Assembly (NCBI RefSeq): GCF_000221045.1
Contig: NC_015856.1
Span: 4,174,542-4,238,541 of the forward strand
Direction of reading: 5' to 3'
DNA: 64,000 bases
Source: Collimonas fungivorans Ter331
Lineage (GTDB): Bacteria > Pseudomonadota > Gammaproteobacteria > Burkholderiales > Burkholderiaceae_D
The notes beneath the pieces are model-generated. The model saw only the letters and a list, made by a program, of their open reading frames with translations. It did not search any database and had not been told where the DNA came from. Shown in pieces: positions 24,827 to 34,700 of the stretch (the first letter of the stretch is position 1; every line of letters starts with the position of its first letter). Position numbers and translations under genes: made by a program.

Positions 24827-25190
24827 TTTTAACTTCCCTCATGCGAATTTCTGCAATCCGTTTTTCCTTAAAAGGAATTTTTTGTGTCTTCTTGACGAAA
24901 CTGTGCAGCATGACAATCTGCTTCCCGACCATCGTGCAATAAAAAACACGGGCAATGCCTTCCGCGCCCTTCAAGCGTAACTCAAGCAAGCCATTGCCAA
25001 GCACCTTGGTATGAGGCTCCCCCAAATGAGGGCCGTAAATCTTCATTCTGGCGGTCAAGCTGAGATAGCGTGCCTGCAGCGTTGCCGGCAAGGACATAAT
25101 GTCTGCCTGGATCTGTTGGCTATAGTAACTAACCTGATATTCGATAATAACATATTTGTTACAATTTGACGTGTATTTCTGTAACCTCAT
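24816..25190 (-). CDS. HigB/Gp49-like toxin (RelE superfamily)
   Basis: Up to 124 residues. The conserved part runs SLPATLQARYLSLTARM, GEPHTKVLGNGLLELRLKG, ARVFYCTMVGKQIVMLHSFVKKTQKIP, with the family's C-terminal basic KEKRIAEIRMREV. HigB-type toxins are mRNA interferases active on translating ribosomes. The start is uncertain: ATG 25190 gives a long N-terminus, while the family normally begins about 20 residues before SLPA, where only rare start codons exist in frame. A TAACA-TATT-TGTTA palindrome at 25148-25161 lies within this doubtful region and may be the operator, favouring a later start. The adjacent XRE antitoxin completes the pair. Confidence 0.82.
   Translation of the reverse strand: MRLQKYTSNCNKYVIIEYQVSYYSQQIQADIMSLPATLQARYLSLTARMKIYGPHLGEPHTKVLGNGLLELRLKGAEGIARVFYCTMVGKQIVMLHSFVKKTQKIPFKEKRIAEIRMREVKNER
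25148..25161. promoter_or_regulatory. Candidate operator palindrome of the toxin-antitoxin pair
   Basis: TAACATATTTGTTA is an inverted repeat (TAACA/TGTTA) in an AT-rich stretch at the 5' end of the toxin gene, the place expected for autoregulation by an XRE antitoxin. Confidence 0.4.
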
Positions 25191-25211
25191 GACTACACAA
25201 ATACTTATCTC

Positions 25212-25395
25212 GTGGCACCACTCCGACCTCGCATGACGGATTCGGAGAACGACACAGCGTGTTACGCGGTTTTGTTCTTTTTAGGATGAAGCATGTACTC
25301 CGTAGGCCGCTAAGTGGGGTCGGAGTGAAGTTTCTGCAAAAAGCACTGCGAAAGTTCACTCCGACCCCAGTTAGCTGCGTTTGTTGAGCGCAACG
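25212..25395. repeat. Dispersed repeat with GGGGTC palindrome, copy 3 (inverse of copy 1)
   Basis: The reverse complement matches 5893-6060 closely: it contains AACAAACGCAGCTAACTGG, the palindrome TGGGGTCGGAGTGAA ... TTCACTCCGACCCCA (25315-25369), the GAAGCATGTACTCCG segment and the module ending CATGACGGATTCGGAGAA when read on the plus strand. It lies between the toxin and the small gene at 25443. Confidence 0.85.
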
Positions 25396-25442
25396 AAAAA
25401 CCGGGGTTGGGCGTTGCCGTTCTATGAATTTCTCGATAGTGG

Positions 25443-25805
25443 TCACGTTGCCCTTTCGTGTATACCTTGACTCGCCCGTTCTGTATGCCGTTGATTGAGA
25501 ACGTCGATACGTCTTCCGGCCTGTTCCGCCAGCATGCCGGCGGCGGCCATCGTCAGGCGCGTCAGGCATTCGGTATCGGCGGCATTGAGCGTCGGCGGGC
25601 TGGCGGGATCGCCTTCCTCGCGTGCCTGGTTGCTGGCATGGATCAGGCCCAGGCAGGTTTGCATGCCTTGCGCCATGTCCAGTGTGTGCGCCAGGAATTG
25701 CATCGCGGCGTCGACGCGTAGTTCTTCAGCCAGCCATGAGAATGGCTGGTGATCGGCTTTGATTGAGGGGTGGGGAAATTGTGCAGACGTGTCGAGGCTA
25801 GCCAT
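25443..25805 (-). CDS. Small hypothetical protein (possibly DUF3077-like)
   Basis: A 120-residue soluble, mostly helical protein. The conserved-looking part is FSWLAEELRVDAAMQFLAHTLDMAQGM, which resembles small pseudomonad/Burkholderiales proteins of the DUF3077 type (memory only). The ATG at 25805 has GGAG six bases upstream; the ATG at 25817 lacks a site. It follows a strongly structured leader (25845-25930). No function is known. Confidence 0.5.
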   Translation of the reverse strand: MASLDTSAQFPHPSIKADHQPFSWLAEELRVDAAMQFLAHTLDMAQGMQTCLGLIHASNQAREEGDPASPPTLNAADTECLTRLTMAAAGMLAEQAGRRIDVLNQRHTERASQGIHERAT

Positions 25806-25844
25806 GATGAGCTCCATAATTGCGGTTAAGCCGGCTCTCGCTGC

Positions 25845-25930
25845 TAAACGGGAGGACGGCAGATGGCGGGGTTAGCAGACCGGTGCAAAAAGGAAAACCG
25901 GCAGCCCGAAGGCTCCCTACCATTGCCGTC
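25845..25930 (-). ncRNA. Candidate structured RNA leader
   Basis: Three nested helices can be drawn by eye: an outer helix GACGGCA(G)ATGG with CCATTGCCGTC, a hairpin CCGGT/ACCGG and a hairpin AGCC-CGAA-GGCT. They fit either strand. On the minus strand the element would be the 5' leader of the small gene at 25443-25805; on the plus strand it would be a short RNA ending at the terminator at 25956-25984. I could not assign it to a known riboswitch class. Confidence 0.45.
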
Positions 25931-25955
25931 CATTGAGACGTACAAAGGTTACACA

Positions 25956-25984
25956 CAAAAAAACCGCACGGCGCGGTTTTTTGT
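25956..25984. terminator. Bidirectional intrinsic terminator
   Basis: AAACCGC pairs with GCGGTTT, with A-run and T-run flanks on both sides, so it can work in both directions. It can end the DUF475 transcript (minus) or a plus-strand RNA from the structured element. Confidence 0.8.
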
Positions 25985-26094
25985 GCGCTTTTTGCATTCC
26001 AGGCTGCTAAACCTGATCCCCATTTTTTTCAGGGACAACCAACCATAAACGCGATTCTTTCCTTCGACAATACGCATTTGACCTAAACAGTTCG

Positions 26095-26197
26095 CGTAGG
26101 GTGGGCACCTGTGCCCACACGGACGTGACAAGATACAAAGCTCCGTTACACGAATATCCACGGCACCGCGTGGGCAAAAAAACCTTGCCCACCCTAC
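26095..26197. repeat. REPIN downstream of the DUF475 gene
   Basis: A forward copy (26095-26122) and a reverse copy (26167-26197) are separated by a 44-base spacer. The pair begins 35 bases beyond the DUF475 stop. Confidence 0.85.
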
Positions 26198-26232
26198 CAA
26201 GCTGTCAGCGGAAGAAGAAGCTTGCCGCGCGA

Positions 26233-27243
26233 TCAGGCCACGGCGCATTTTTCGTCATTTTTCCTGGCAATCATCGAACTTACTATAGCCAGTCCGATCA
26301 ACGCAGCGCCGGCCAGGCCAGTGACGACAGCAGGAACGTGGTAGCTGACATTGACAAACATGATGGCGCCCAGCACGCCGATGGCCCAGAAGGCGCCGTG
26401 CTCAAGGTATTTGTATTCGACCAGAGTGTTCTTGCGCAGCAGCACCAGGGTCATGCTGCGGATGTAAGCCGCGCCCACGCCCAGGCCGAGGGCGATCACG
26501 ACAATATTGTTGGACAAGGCAAAAGCGCCGATCACGCCATCGAAGCTGAACGAGGCATCGAGCACTTCCAGGTACAGGAAACCGGCGGCGCCTTCGCGCA
26601 CCACGCGGTCGCCGCTGCCGTCGCCCAGCAGGCTGCCGATGCCGTGGGCAACCACGAAACCGATCACGCCGGCGATACCGGCCAGCAGGAAAGCCACCTG
26701 CTCCGCAGCCGCCACCTGGTAAGACGCCAGCACCACCACGCCCAGGGTCAGCGCGACATCGATGGCGGCGACGCGGCCCAGCCATGCCAGCGGCGCTTCC
26801 AGCCAGCCCAGCCAGTGCGCCTCCTTGTCCCGGTCCAGCATGAACTGGAAGAACACCATCAGCAAGAATGCGCCGCCGAAAGCGGCGACCTGGTGATGCG
26901 CCGATTGCAGGATAGCCGCGTATTGGGCAGGCGATTCCAGCGCCAGGGTGAGCGCCGACCAGAAATCCATATTGGCCAGGATCGCCACGATCAGCAGGGG
27001 AAAGATGAAGCGCATGCCGAACACGGCCACCGGCAGGCCGTAGGTCATGAAACGGTCCTGCCATTTTTTCGACCAGTTTTTCAGTACCGAGGCGTTGACC
27101 ACGGCATTGTCCAGCGACAGCGAAATTTCCAGCACCAGCAGGATGGCGACGATCAGCATGTCTTCCACGCCGCCCATCAGGTAAGCGATCAGCAAGGCCA
27201 GCAAGGTCAGGGACAGCGGGATTTTGAAATTTTGCAGCAGCAT
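26233..27243 (-). CDS. DUF475/TerC-superfamily integral membrane protein
   Basis: A 336-residue protein with about nine membrane helices. The family's acidic intramembrane motifs are visible: VLEISLSLDNAVVNASVL (~38-55) and, in the second half, LEVLDASFSFDGVIGAFAL. TerC-like proteins are proposed metal (Mn2+/Ca2+) transporters, some of which help metallate exported proteins. The ATG at 27243 starts MLLQNFKIP. Upstream is a three-box promoter with the same geometry as the adhesin and secretion promoters, so it appears co-regulated with them. No tellurite genes are near. Confidence 0.9.
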   Translation of the reverse strand: MLLQNFKIPLSLTLLALLIAYLMGGVEDMLIVAILLVLEISLSLDNAVVNASVLKNWSKKWQDRFMTYGLPVAVFGMRFIFPLLIVAILANMDFWSALTLALESPAQYAAILQSAHHQVAAFGGAFLLMVFFQFMLDRDKEAHWLGWLEAPLAWLGRVAAIDVALTLGVVVLASYQVAAAEQVAFLLAGIAGVIGFVVAHGIGSLLGDGSGDRVVREGAAGFLYLEVLDASFSFDGVIGAFALSNNIVVIALGLGVGAAYIRSMTLVLLRKNTLVEYKYLEHGAFWAIGVLGAIMFVNVSYHVPAVVTGLAGAALIGLAIVSSMIARKNDEKCAVA

Positions 27244-27382
27244 AGGATTTCTTTCACAAGGAGACAGGACGCATGCGTCATCGTCGCGGCAGTCGCTGCC
27301 CCGAACCTCCAACGCTGCCGTGCCGGCAGATATCGATGGCCGGCCACACTGCCATCCGCAGATCCAGTGTGTTGAAGAGGCG

Positions 27383-27469
27383 ATTGTAGGGAGGGCGCGA
27401 TGTGGGGTCTGTCGGGAAAGATTGGCATCGCCAGGAAATAAATCCGAAGGATGTGCAGGAAAAATCCTA
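27383..27469 (-). promoter_or_regulatory. Three-box promoter of the DUF475 gene
   Basis: The -10 TACAAT (27383-27388, minus strand) has boxes centred 33 bp (TCGGGAAAGATTGG, 27412-27425), 55 bp (GGAAATAAATCCGA, 27434-27447) and 77 bp (CAGGAAAAATCCTA, 27456-27469) upstream. The leader is about 130 bases. Confidence 0.7.
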
Positions 27470-27532
27470 TGTTGCACGTTGCTTGTCCTTGGCCGCCTGC
27501 GAGCCCGCCCACATTACTGATGCTTGCCTGAC

Positions 27533-27574
27533 CAAAAAATGAGGGCCGCTTAGCATATGGTGCTAAGCGGCCCT
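27533..27574 (-). terminator. Terminator of the OmpA-like gene
   Basis: AGGGCCGCTTAGCA pairs with TGCTAAGCGGCCCT. On the minus strand it is followed by a run of T residues (ATTTTTT). It ends transcription coming from the OmpA-like gene. Confidence 0.85.
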
Positions 27575-27592
27575 GACTACATGCATCCAGAG

Positions 27593-27623
27593 GTAGGGTG
27601 GGCAGATTTCTGCCCACCCTACG
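27593..27623. repeat. Symmetric REP element
   Basis: GTAGGGTGGGCA followed by TGCCCACCCTAC makes a perfectly symmetric version of the repeat, six bases beyond the OmpA-like stop. Confidence 0.8.
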
Positions 27624-27628
27624 GCCAA

Positions 27629-28585
27629 TCAGTTCTTGCGCTGTCCTTCAACCCGCACCACCACGCGCCGGTTCGGCTCGTTGCAGGCGATGTTGGCTGG
27701 CGTGGCTGTCTTGCGGCAGCTGTCGTCGACCGGTTCGGTATTGCCGCGGCTTTCGGTCTGGATCAGCTGGGCCGGGATACCGTTCTCGGCCAGGGATTGC
27801 TTGACCGTCGCTGCGCGGGCTGCACCCAGGCGTTGTGCTGCATCGGCTTTACCGATCAAGTCGGCATGGCCGATCACGGTGATGTGCTTGATGCCTTCAG
27901 GCTGCGCCTGCAGGGTCTGCGCCAGCTTGGCCAATTCGGTACGGCCGGCGGCGCTGATGTCGCGGTAGCCGGATTTGCCGAAGGCGAACAAGACGTCGCT
28001 GCTCAGGGTGTAGTCTTTATAGGCCGGCGCTGCTACCGGGGCAGCATAGGCGGCGCCGTTGTTGCAAGCCTGCACCGCAGAAGCGCGCGACAAGGCGTGG
28101 ATCTGGTCACGGGAATTGGCGAGTTCACGCTCGGCAACATCACGCGCAACCGGCACCGGGGCGCCGCTGCTGCCGTCTTCCGTCGCTTTCAGGAAGTAGG
28201 TGGCGCCGTCAGCCAGATTGGCCTTGAACAGATCCACGGTCTTGCCCTTGTACAGCGGCTGGTCGTTCAGATAAGCGCCCAGGGTGTGGGAGCCGGGAGC
28301 GACACAGAACACTGAGTAGCCGCCTGGCAGCAGCGAGGTCTGGAATTCGCCGTCCACGTACACGTGGGCGCCGCCTGCTGTGCGCTGGCCGGCCGGGATG
28401 GCGCGGTAGTACACCACCTGGGCCTGGCCTGGCTTGACGGTCGGCACCGGGCTGTAGGTGGCGCCGAAAATCTGGCGCTCCGCCTTGCCGGCTTGCGCTT
28501 CTTGCGCCGCGGCCGGCATGGCGGCGGCGAACAGCAGCGCACCGCTCAATGCCGCGCTAAAGATAAATTTCGAATGTTTCAACAT
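27629..28585 (-). CDS. OmpA-family outer-membrane/peptidoglycan-associated protein
   Basis: A 318-residue protein with a signal peptide (MLKHSKFIFSAALSGALLFAAAMPAAAQ). A first domain (~40-150) has GGAHVYVDGEFQTSLLPGGYS. A C-terminal OmpA-like domain (~195-315) has DVLFAFGKSGYRDISAAGRTEL, ITVIGHAD, LGAARAATVKQSL and CNEPNRRVVV; it should bind peptidoglycan. It lies downstream of the giant adhesin in the same direction, with a REPIN in the 175-bp gap. OmpA-like proteins commonly accompany type I adhesins (as LapE-associated or anchoring factors), so an accessory role is likely. It ends at a strong terminator. Confidence 0.88.
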   Translation of the reverse strand: MLKHSKFIFSAALSGALLFAAAMPAAAQEAQAGKAERQIFGATYSPVPTVKPGQAQVVYYRAIPAGQRTAGGAHVYVDGEFQTSLLPGGYSVFCVAPGSHTLGAYLNDQPLYKGKTVDLFKANLADGATYFLKATEDGSSGAPVPVARDVAERELANSRDQIHALSRASAVQACNNGAAYAAPVAAPAYKDYTLSSDVLFAFGKSGYRDISAAGRTELAKLAQTLQAQPEGIKHITVIGHADLIGKADAAQRLGAARAATVKQSLAENGIPAQLIQTESRGNTEPVDDSCRKTATPANIACNEPNRRVVVRVEGQRKN

Positions 28586-28660
28586 GGTTTAGCTCCAGTC
28601 CGGCAACATGGCCGGACGAATAAATTAAAAAAAGACTTCAATGAAGGCTGCAAGGAACTG

Positions 28661-28738
28661 CGTAGGGTGGGCAGGTTTTTCTGCCCACGCTGTATTGCTC
28701 AAGGAGCACACCGCGTGGGCACAGGTGCCCACCCTACG
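28661..28738. repeat. REPIN between the adhesin and OmpA-like genes
   Basis: A forward copy (28661-28690) and a reverse copy (28711-28738) start 22 bases after the adhesin stop. They could stabilise or attenuate the transcript between the two genes. Confidence 0.85.
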
Positions 28739-28759
28739 TCTTGCCGCAGAGAGAAAGCG

Positions 28760-31700
28760 TTAGCTCAGGTTGGTGGTGACTCCCTGCTGCACCAGCAGCT
28801 CGGCCTCGAGGCCGGTATGCTGGTACACGTTGTACGCCACGCCTTCGACTGTCACCGAGCCGGCGGCCTGGGTCCAGTCGCCTTCAGCATTGACGCCTTC
28901 CAGCAAGTCATCCAGGTTGACGACGTCGCCGGCATCGCCCTTGACCATCATCTGGGTCTTGCCGTCGTCGATGAACAAGCCCTTGCCGCCCTGCTCCAGG
29001 ACGTCGTTGAGCGACAGGTGCAGGGTGTTGTCGCCGGTGCCGGTGATGTCAATCACCTTGACGTCGGCGACCTTGGCCTGCTCGGCCGCAGTCAGCGCAG
29101 AGATATCCAGCACCTGGTTGGCGCCTTCCAGCACCAGCACAGGGCTGTCGCCTGCTTGCTCGACGTGTACCTGGACATCTTCCTGCACGGTGAACGACGC
29201 AGCCCCCTCAATCACTGGAGCCGGATCGTCAGCAGGATTGTGCGTGCTGGTCGTTGCATCGTCGTCATTCGCCGTCGCATCGTCCTGGCCTGCAGTGGCA
29301 TGCGTCAGACTGTCTACGCTGCTGGCATCCTGGGGCACTTCTTCCGTTCCAAAGGTGCCAACTGGGGGATACAGCACTCCGTTGACCACGATGTTGTCAT
29401 ATGTCCACCAGTCCATGCTTCCCGCATCCGGCCCATTGACTAAAATGCCTGGCGTCATTCTGAAACTGCTGAAATAAGAGCCCGCAGGAAGATTGAAGCT
29501 AATCTGCTGGAAACCAGTATCAAAGCCAGCATTGATTGCTTGTGTTCCTACCACAGCCCCGTTTTTATCCAGGAATTCGATCATGCCAGGGCCCATATTC
29601 GTATTGATGTTACCAATCCGGATTGAAATCCCTGTTGCCTCTCCAGCATTGTCAATAGCAACCGTAACAATGCCATTTGCGGCCAGCTTATTGCTGGTAT
29701 TTCCCGGATCGAAAGTAGGGTCGGCTGGACCGATGCCGTTAAAACTATTCGGTGTTTGTAGATTAGTAACGGAAAAACGCAATCCGTTATGGACAAACGA
29801 TTGGTCTGCCGTACCAAAATTAGCAGTAGCCATTGCGTCGAAATTCTCACTCAATGCCACCGGAGCAAACGGCACGACATTCAAACCGTAGGGGGCTGAA
29901 TCCGGACTTGTATTGCCCGCCACATCGGTTTGCGTTGCGGTATAGGTATGGCCGCCCACTGGCGCATTCACATCGATGGTCCATGTGCCGTCCGGCCGGA
30001 CTTGCGCCGAGCCGACTATGTTAGCGCCGTCAAACAGCGTCACGATAGCGCCAACCTCGCCCCTGCCGCTGATCGTCGGGGTGGAATCATCAGTCGTGCC
30101 GCCGTTGCCGATGTTGCCGGTAATCCCAACGTTATCGAGCACATTGTCAATCGTCGGTGCCGCTGGCGCCGTGGTATCCAAGATCAGATCATAGTTGTTC
30201 GACACCGGGCTAGAATTGCCCGCTGCATCTTCCGACACTGCGGTGAACGTATGGCTACCATCGCCAGCCAGTGCCGGAACGTCAAATACCCAACGATCCG
30301 TACCGCTATCGGCCGTGGCCGAGCCGATGACGTTGGCGCCGTCACGGATGAAGACGATGCTGCCGCGTTCTGCTGTACCGCTCAGCTGCGGGGTGTTGTC
30401 ATTGGTGAGGCCGCCGCTGCCGATATTGCCGGTATGTCCCAGCACATCGTCGAAGGCGTTGTCAATCGTCGGTGCCGCTGGCGCATCGGTATCGATGACG
30501 ATATCCCATGGATCGGACGGTTCGCTGGTGTTGCCGGCCGGATCTTCGACCACGATGATGAACTCATGGTCGCCAGGATTGAGCGGCGTGGTCGGGGTGA
30601 ATTCCCATCTGCCGTCGTCACCCACAATGGCAGTGCCGATCGGATCGCCGCCATCGCTGATGATGACCTTGTCGCCCGGATCGAGGCCATCGCCGACCAG
30701 GGTCGGGGTGGTGTCGTCGGTGACGCCGCCGTCGCTCGGGATGGTGCCGGTATGGTCGCCAACGTTGTCAATGACGTCGCCGATGGCTGGCTTGCCTGGC
30801 GCGGTGATGTCCACTGTCAGGTCGAACTCATTGCTGTCGCTGACCACGCCGGCGGCGTTGGTAGACGTAGCCGTGATGGTGTGCGGACCTTCGGTCAAGG
30901 TCGGAGTGAACTCCCAGTTGCCGAGGCCATCGGCCATGACTGAACCGACCGCAACCGGGTTGCCGTCGACGTAGATGTGGACCAGGCTGTTGGCGGTAGC
31001 CGTGCCGTGCACGGTCGGCGTGGTGTCGTCGGTGACGCCATGGTTGGCGATCGGTCCAGTGATGCTGCCCTCGTTGTCATCGACCTGGGTGATGGCAATC
31101 GCCACGGCGCTGGTGTCGACGATGAAGTGGGTCGGAGCCGAGACCGGGCTGGTGTTGCCAGCCTGGTCCACTACCTGGTTGCTGATGGTGTGCGGACCGT
31201 CGGCCAGCGGGGTCTCTGGCGTATAAGTCCAGTTGCCGCCGGCGTCGACCGGCACGGTCTTGACCGGCACGCCATCGACGATGACGACCACGCTGGTGCC
31301 TGGCTCGGCCTTGCCGCTGTAAGTCGGGTTGGCGTCGTCGGTGGTGTCGTTGTCGGCAATTTCGCCGGTGCGCGCACCGATGTCATCGATCAGGGTCAAG
31401 TCGGTTGCAGCAGCCGGAATACCGGTATCGATATTGATCGGGTATTGGCCGGTCGACACGCCGCCAGCGCTGGCGGTAAAGTTGTGCAAGCCGTCGGCCA
31501 GCGGGCTAGCCGCTGGTACCGGGAAGCTCCAGTTGCCGTCCGCATCGGAAGTCGCTGAACCCAGTGGCGCCGGGTTACCGTCGACATAAACCATGACCAC
31601 AGAACCGGCCGGTGCAGTACCGACTACTACCGGGGTATTGTCGTTGGTGAAGCCGTTCTGGGCAACATTGACCGGGCTGGCGCCGTCGTCGTCGATCACG

Positions 31701-34700
31701 CCGATGATGGCGGGCGCCGTCGGCACGCCGCCGGTGGCCACATCCAGGTCAAACTGGTTGCTTGGATCGCTGACGTTGCCGGCAGCGTCGGTGGCCTTGG
31801 CGGTCAGGTTATGCGCACCCAGGTCGAGCGGGAAGTCTGGCGTGATGGTCCAGTCGCCGCTGGCGTTTGCCTGGGTGGAACCGACGGCTTTGTCGCCATC
31901 GTACAAGGTGACGATGCTGCCAGGTTCAGCCTTGCCGCTGACGGTCGGTTGCGCATCGTCGGTGGCTGGGCCGCCCGAAGTCAGCGGGCCGGTCGAAGCG
32001 CCCTGGTCGTCGATGACCAGGTCGATGGTCGGCGCATCCGGCACACCGGTATCGATGACGATATCCCATGGATCGGACGGATCGCTGGTGTTGCCGGCCG
32101 GATCTTCCACCACAATGGTGAACTCATGGTCGCCCGGGTTCAACGGCGTGGTGGGGGTGAATTCCCACTTGCCGTCGTCACCCACGATCGCGGTGCCGAT
32201 AGGATTGCCGCCATCGCTGATGATGACCTTGTCGCCCGGAGTGAGACCGCCGCCGACCAGGGTCGGGGTGGTGTCGTCGGTGACGCCGCCGTCGCTCGGG
32301 ATGCTGCCGGTCTGGGTGCCAACGTCGTCGATAACGTCGCCGATTTCCGGCTTGGCTGGGGCAGTGGTGTCGACCGTCAGGTCGAACTCATTGCTGTCGC
32401 TGACCACGCCGGCGGCGTTGGTCGAGGTTGCCGTGATGGTGTGCGGACCTTCGGTCAGGGTTGGGGTAAATACCCAATCGCCGTTGCCATCGGCCATCAC
32501 TGAACCGACTGCAACCGGGTTGCCGTCGACGTAGATGTGCACCAGGCTGTTGGCGGTGGCTGTGCCGTGTACGGTCGGTGTGGTGTCGTCAGTGACGCCA
32601 TGGTTGCTGATCGGACCGGTGATGCTGCCTTCATTGTCATCGACCTGGGTGATGGCAATCGTTACGGCGCCGGTGTCGACGATGAAATGGGTCGGGGCAG
32701 AGACCGGGCTGCTGTTGCCAGCCTGGTCCACTACCTGGTTGCTGATGGTGTGCGCACCGTCGGCCAGTGGGGTCTCTGGCGTATAAGTCCAGTTGCCACC
32801 GGCGTCGACCGGCACGGTCTTGACCGGCACGCCATCAACGATGACAACCACGCTGGTGCCTGGCTCGGCCTTGCCGCTGTAAGTCGGGTTGGCGTCGTCG
32901 GTGGTGTCGTTGTCGGCAATTTCGCCGGTGCGCGCACCGACGTCATCGATCAGCGACAGATCGGTCGAGGCGCCTGGCGCCGTGGTATCGATGTTGATCG
33001 GATATTGACCGGTCGACACGCCGCCAGCGCTGGCGGTAAAGTTGTGCAAGCCGTCTGTCAGCGGGTTAGCCGCCGGCACCGGGAAGCTCCAGTTGCCGTC
33101 AGCATCGGACGTGGCCGAACCCAGTGCGACCGGGTTGCCGTCGACATAGATCATGACCACGGAACCGGCAGGTGCAGTACCGATTACCACCGGGGTATTG
33201 TCGTTGGTGAAGCCGTTCTCGGCAACAGGGACAGGCGTTGCGCCGTTGTCGTCGTTCACGCCGATGATGGCGGGCGCCGTCGGCACGCCGCCGGTAGCCA
33301 CATCCAGGTCGAACTGGTTGCTTGGATCGCTGATATTGCCGGCAGCATCGCTGGCCTTGGCGGTCAGGTTATGCTCACCCAGGGACAGCGGGAAGTCTGG
33401 CGTGATGGTCCAGTTACCGCTGGCGTCCGCCTTGGTGGAGCCGACAGCTTTGTCGCCGTCGTACAAGGTGACGATGCTGTTCGGTTCGGCCTTGCCGCTG
33501 ACGGTCGGTTGCGCATCGTCGGTGGCTGGGCCGCCCGAGGTCAGCGGGCCGGTCGAAGCGCCCTGGTCGTCGATGACCAGGTCGATGGTCGGTGCATCCG
33601 GCGCCAGGGTGTCGATGTTCACGGTCCATGGATCGGACGGATCGCTGGTGTTGCCAGCCGGATCGGTAACAACGACGGTGAAGTCATGCTTGCCGTCATC
33701 CAGCGGCGGCGGGGTGAATTCCCACTTGCCGTCGTCGCCCACGATCGCGGTGCCGATAGGATTGCCGCCATCGCTGATGACCACGGTGCTGCCAGGCGTC
33801 AGGCCGCCACCGCCGCCGCCGCTCAGGGTCGGGGTGTTATCGTCGGTATCACCGCCGTTAGGGATGGTGCCGGTCTTGCTGCCGACGTCGTCAGTGACGT
33901 CGCCGATGGCTGGCTTGCCTTCCATGGTGTCGACCACGACCACCCAGTCTGCCGATGGCAGGCCGACATTGCCGGCGGCGTCAGTCGCCGTGGCGGTGAA
34001 TTTGTGCGGGCCGTCAGGCAGTTCGCTGGAGGTGATGGTCCAGTTGCCGTCAGCGTCGGCGACAATGCTGCCAACCTCGTTGCCGTCGGCGTACAGCTTG
34101 ACCAGCGAACCGGCTTCAGCCTTGCCGCTCAGGGTCGGGGTCTTGTCGTCGGTCATGGCGCCGTTGTCGAGGAAGCCAGTGCTGCTGCCGGCGTCGTCCA
34201 AGGCCGATTCGATCAGGACCTGGGCTGGCGCGACCGTGTCGATGATGATATCGCGGCCGTCCGATGGCGGTTTGCCGTCTTCGATCACGACGATCTCATG
34301 CGGGCCGTCGTCCAGAGGATTGTCAGGGGTAAATGTCCACTTGCCGTCGTCGTCGACGATGGTCGAGCCGATCGGCTTGCCGTTGTCGATGATGGTGATG
34401 ACTTTACCCGGGGTGCCGCCGTCGCCGATGATGGTTGGGGTGTTGTCGTCAGTGCTGCCGCCGGGAGGAATCGAGCCGGTGGTGGTGCCGACGTTGTCGG
34501 TGATGTCGCCGATGGTCAGCTTGCCGTCGCCAGGATTGCCTGGGTTGCCGCCGTCGCCGGGATTGCCTGGGTTGCCGCCGTTGCCGCCGCCGTTATCGCC
34601 AGCAAGCGCCGCGCCGATCAGGCCCAGCGCGCCCAGGCCGAACAGGCCAAGGCCAAGCCAGCTCATGCCGGCTGCAGGCACCAGGCCGCTGCCGAAGCCG

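Noticed and set aside
25845-25930. Assignment of the structured element to cyclic di-GMP, fluoride or SAH riboswitches
   Set aside because: Short motif resemblances exist, but the conserved cores of these classes are not present in order.
27244-27480. Manganese (yybP-ykoY) riboswitch upstream of the TerC-like gene
   Set aside because: I looked for it because TerC genes often carry one; the region instead fits the three-box promoter and no riboswitch core is visible.
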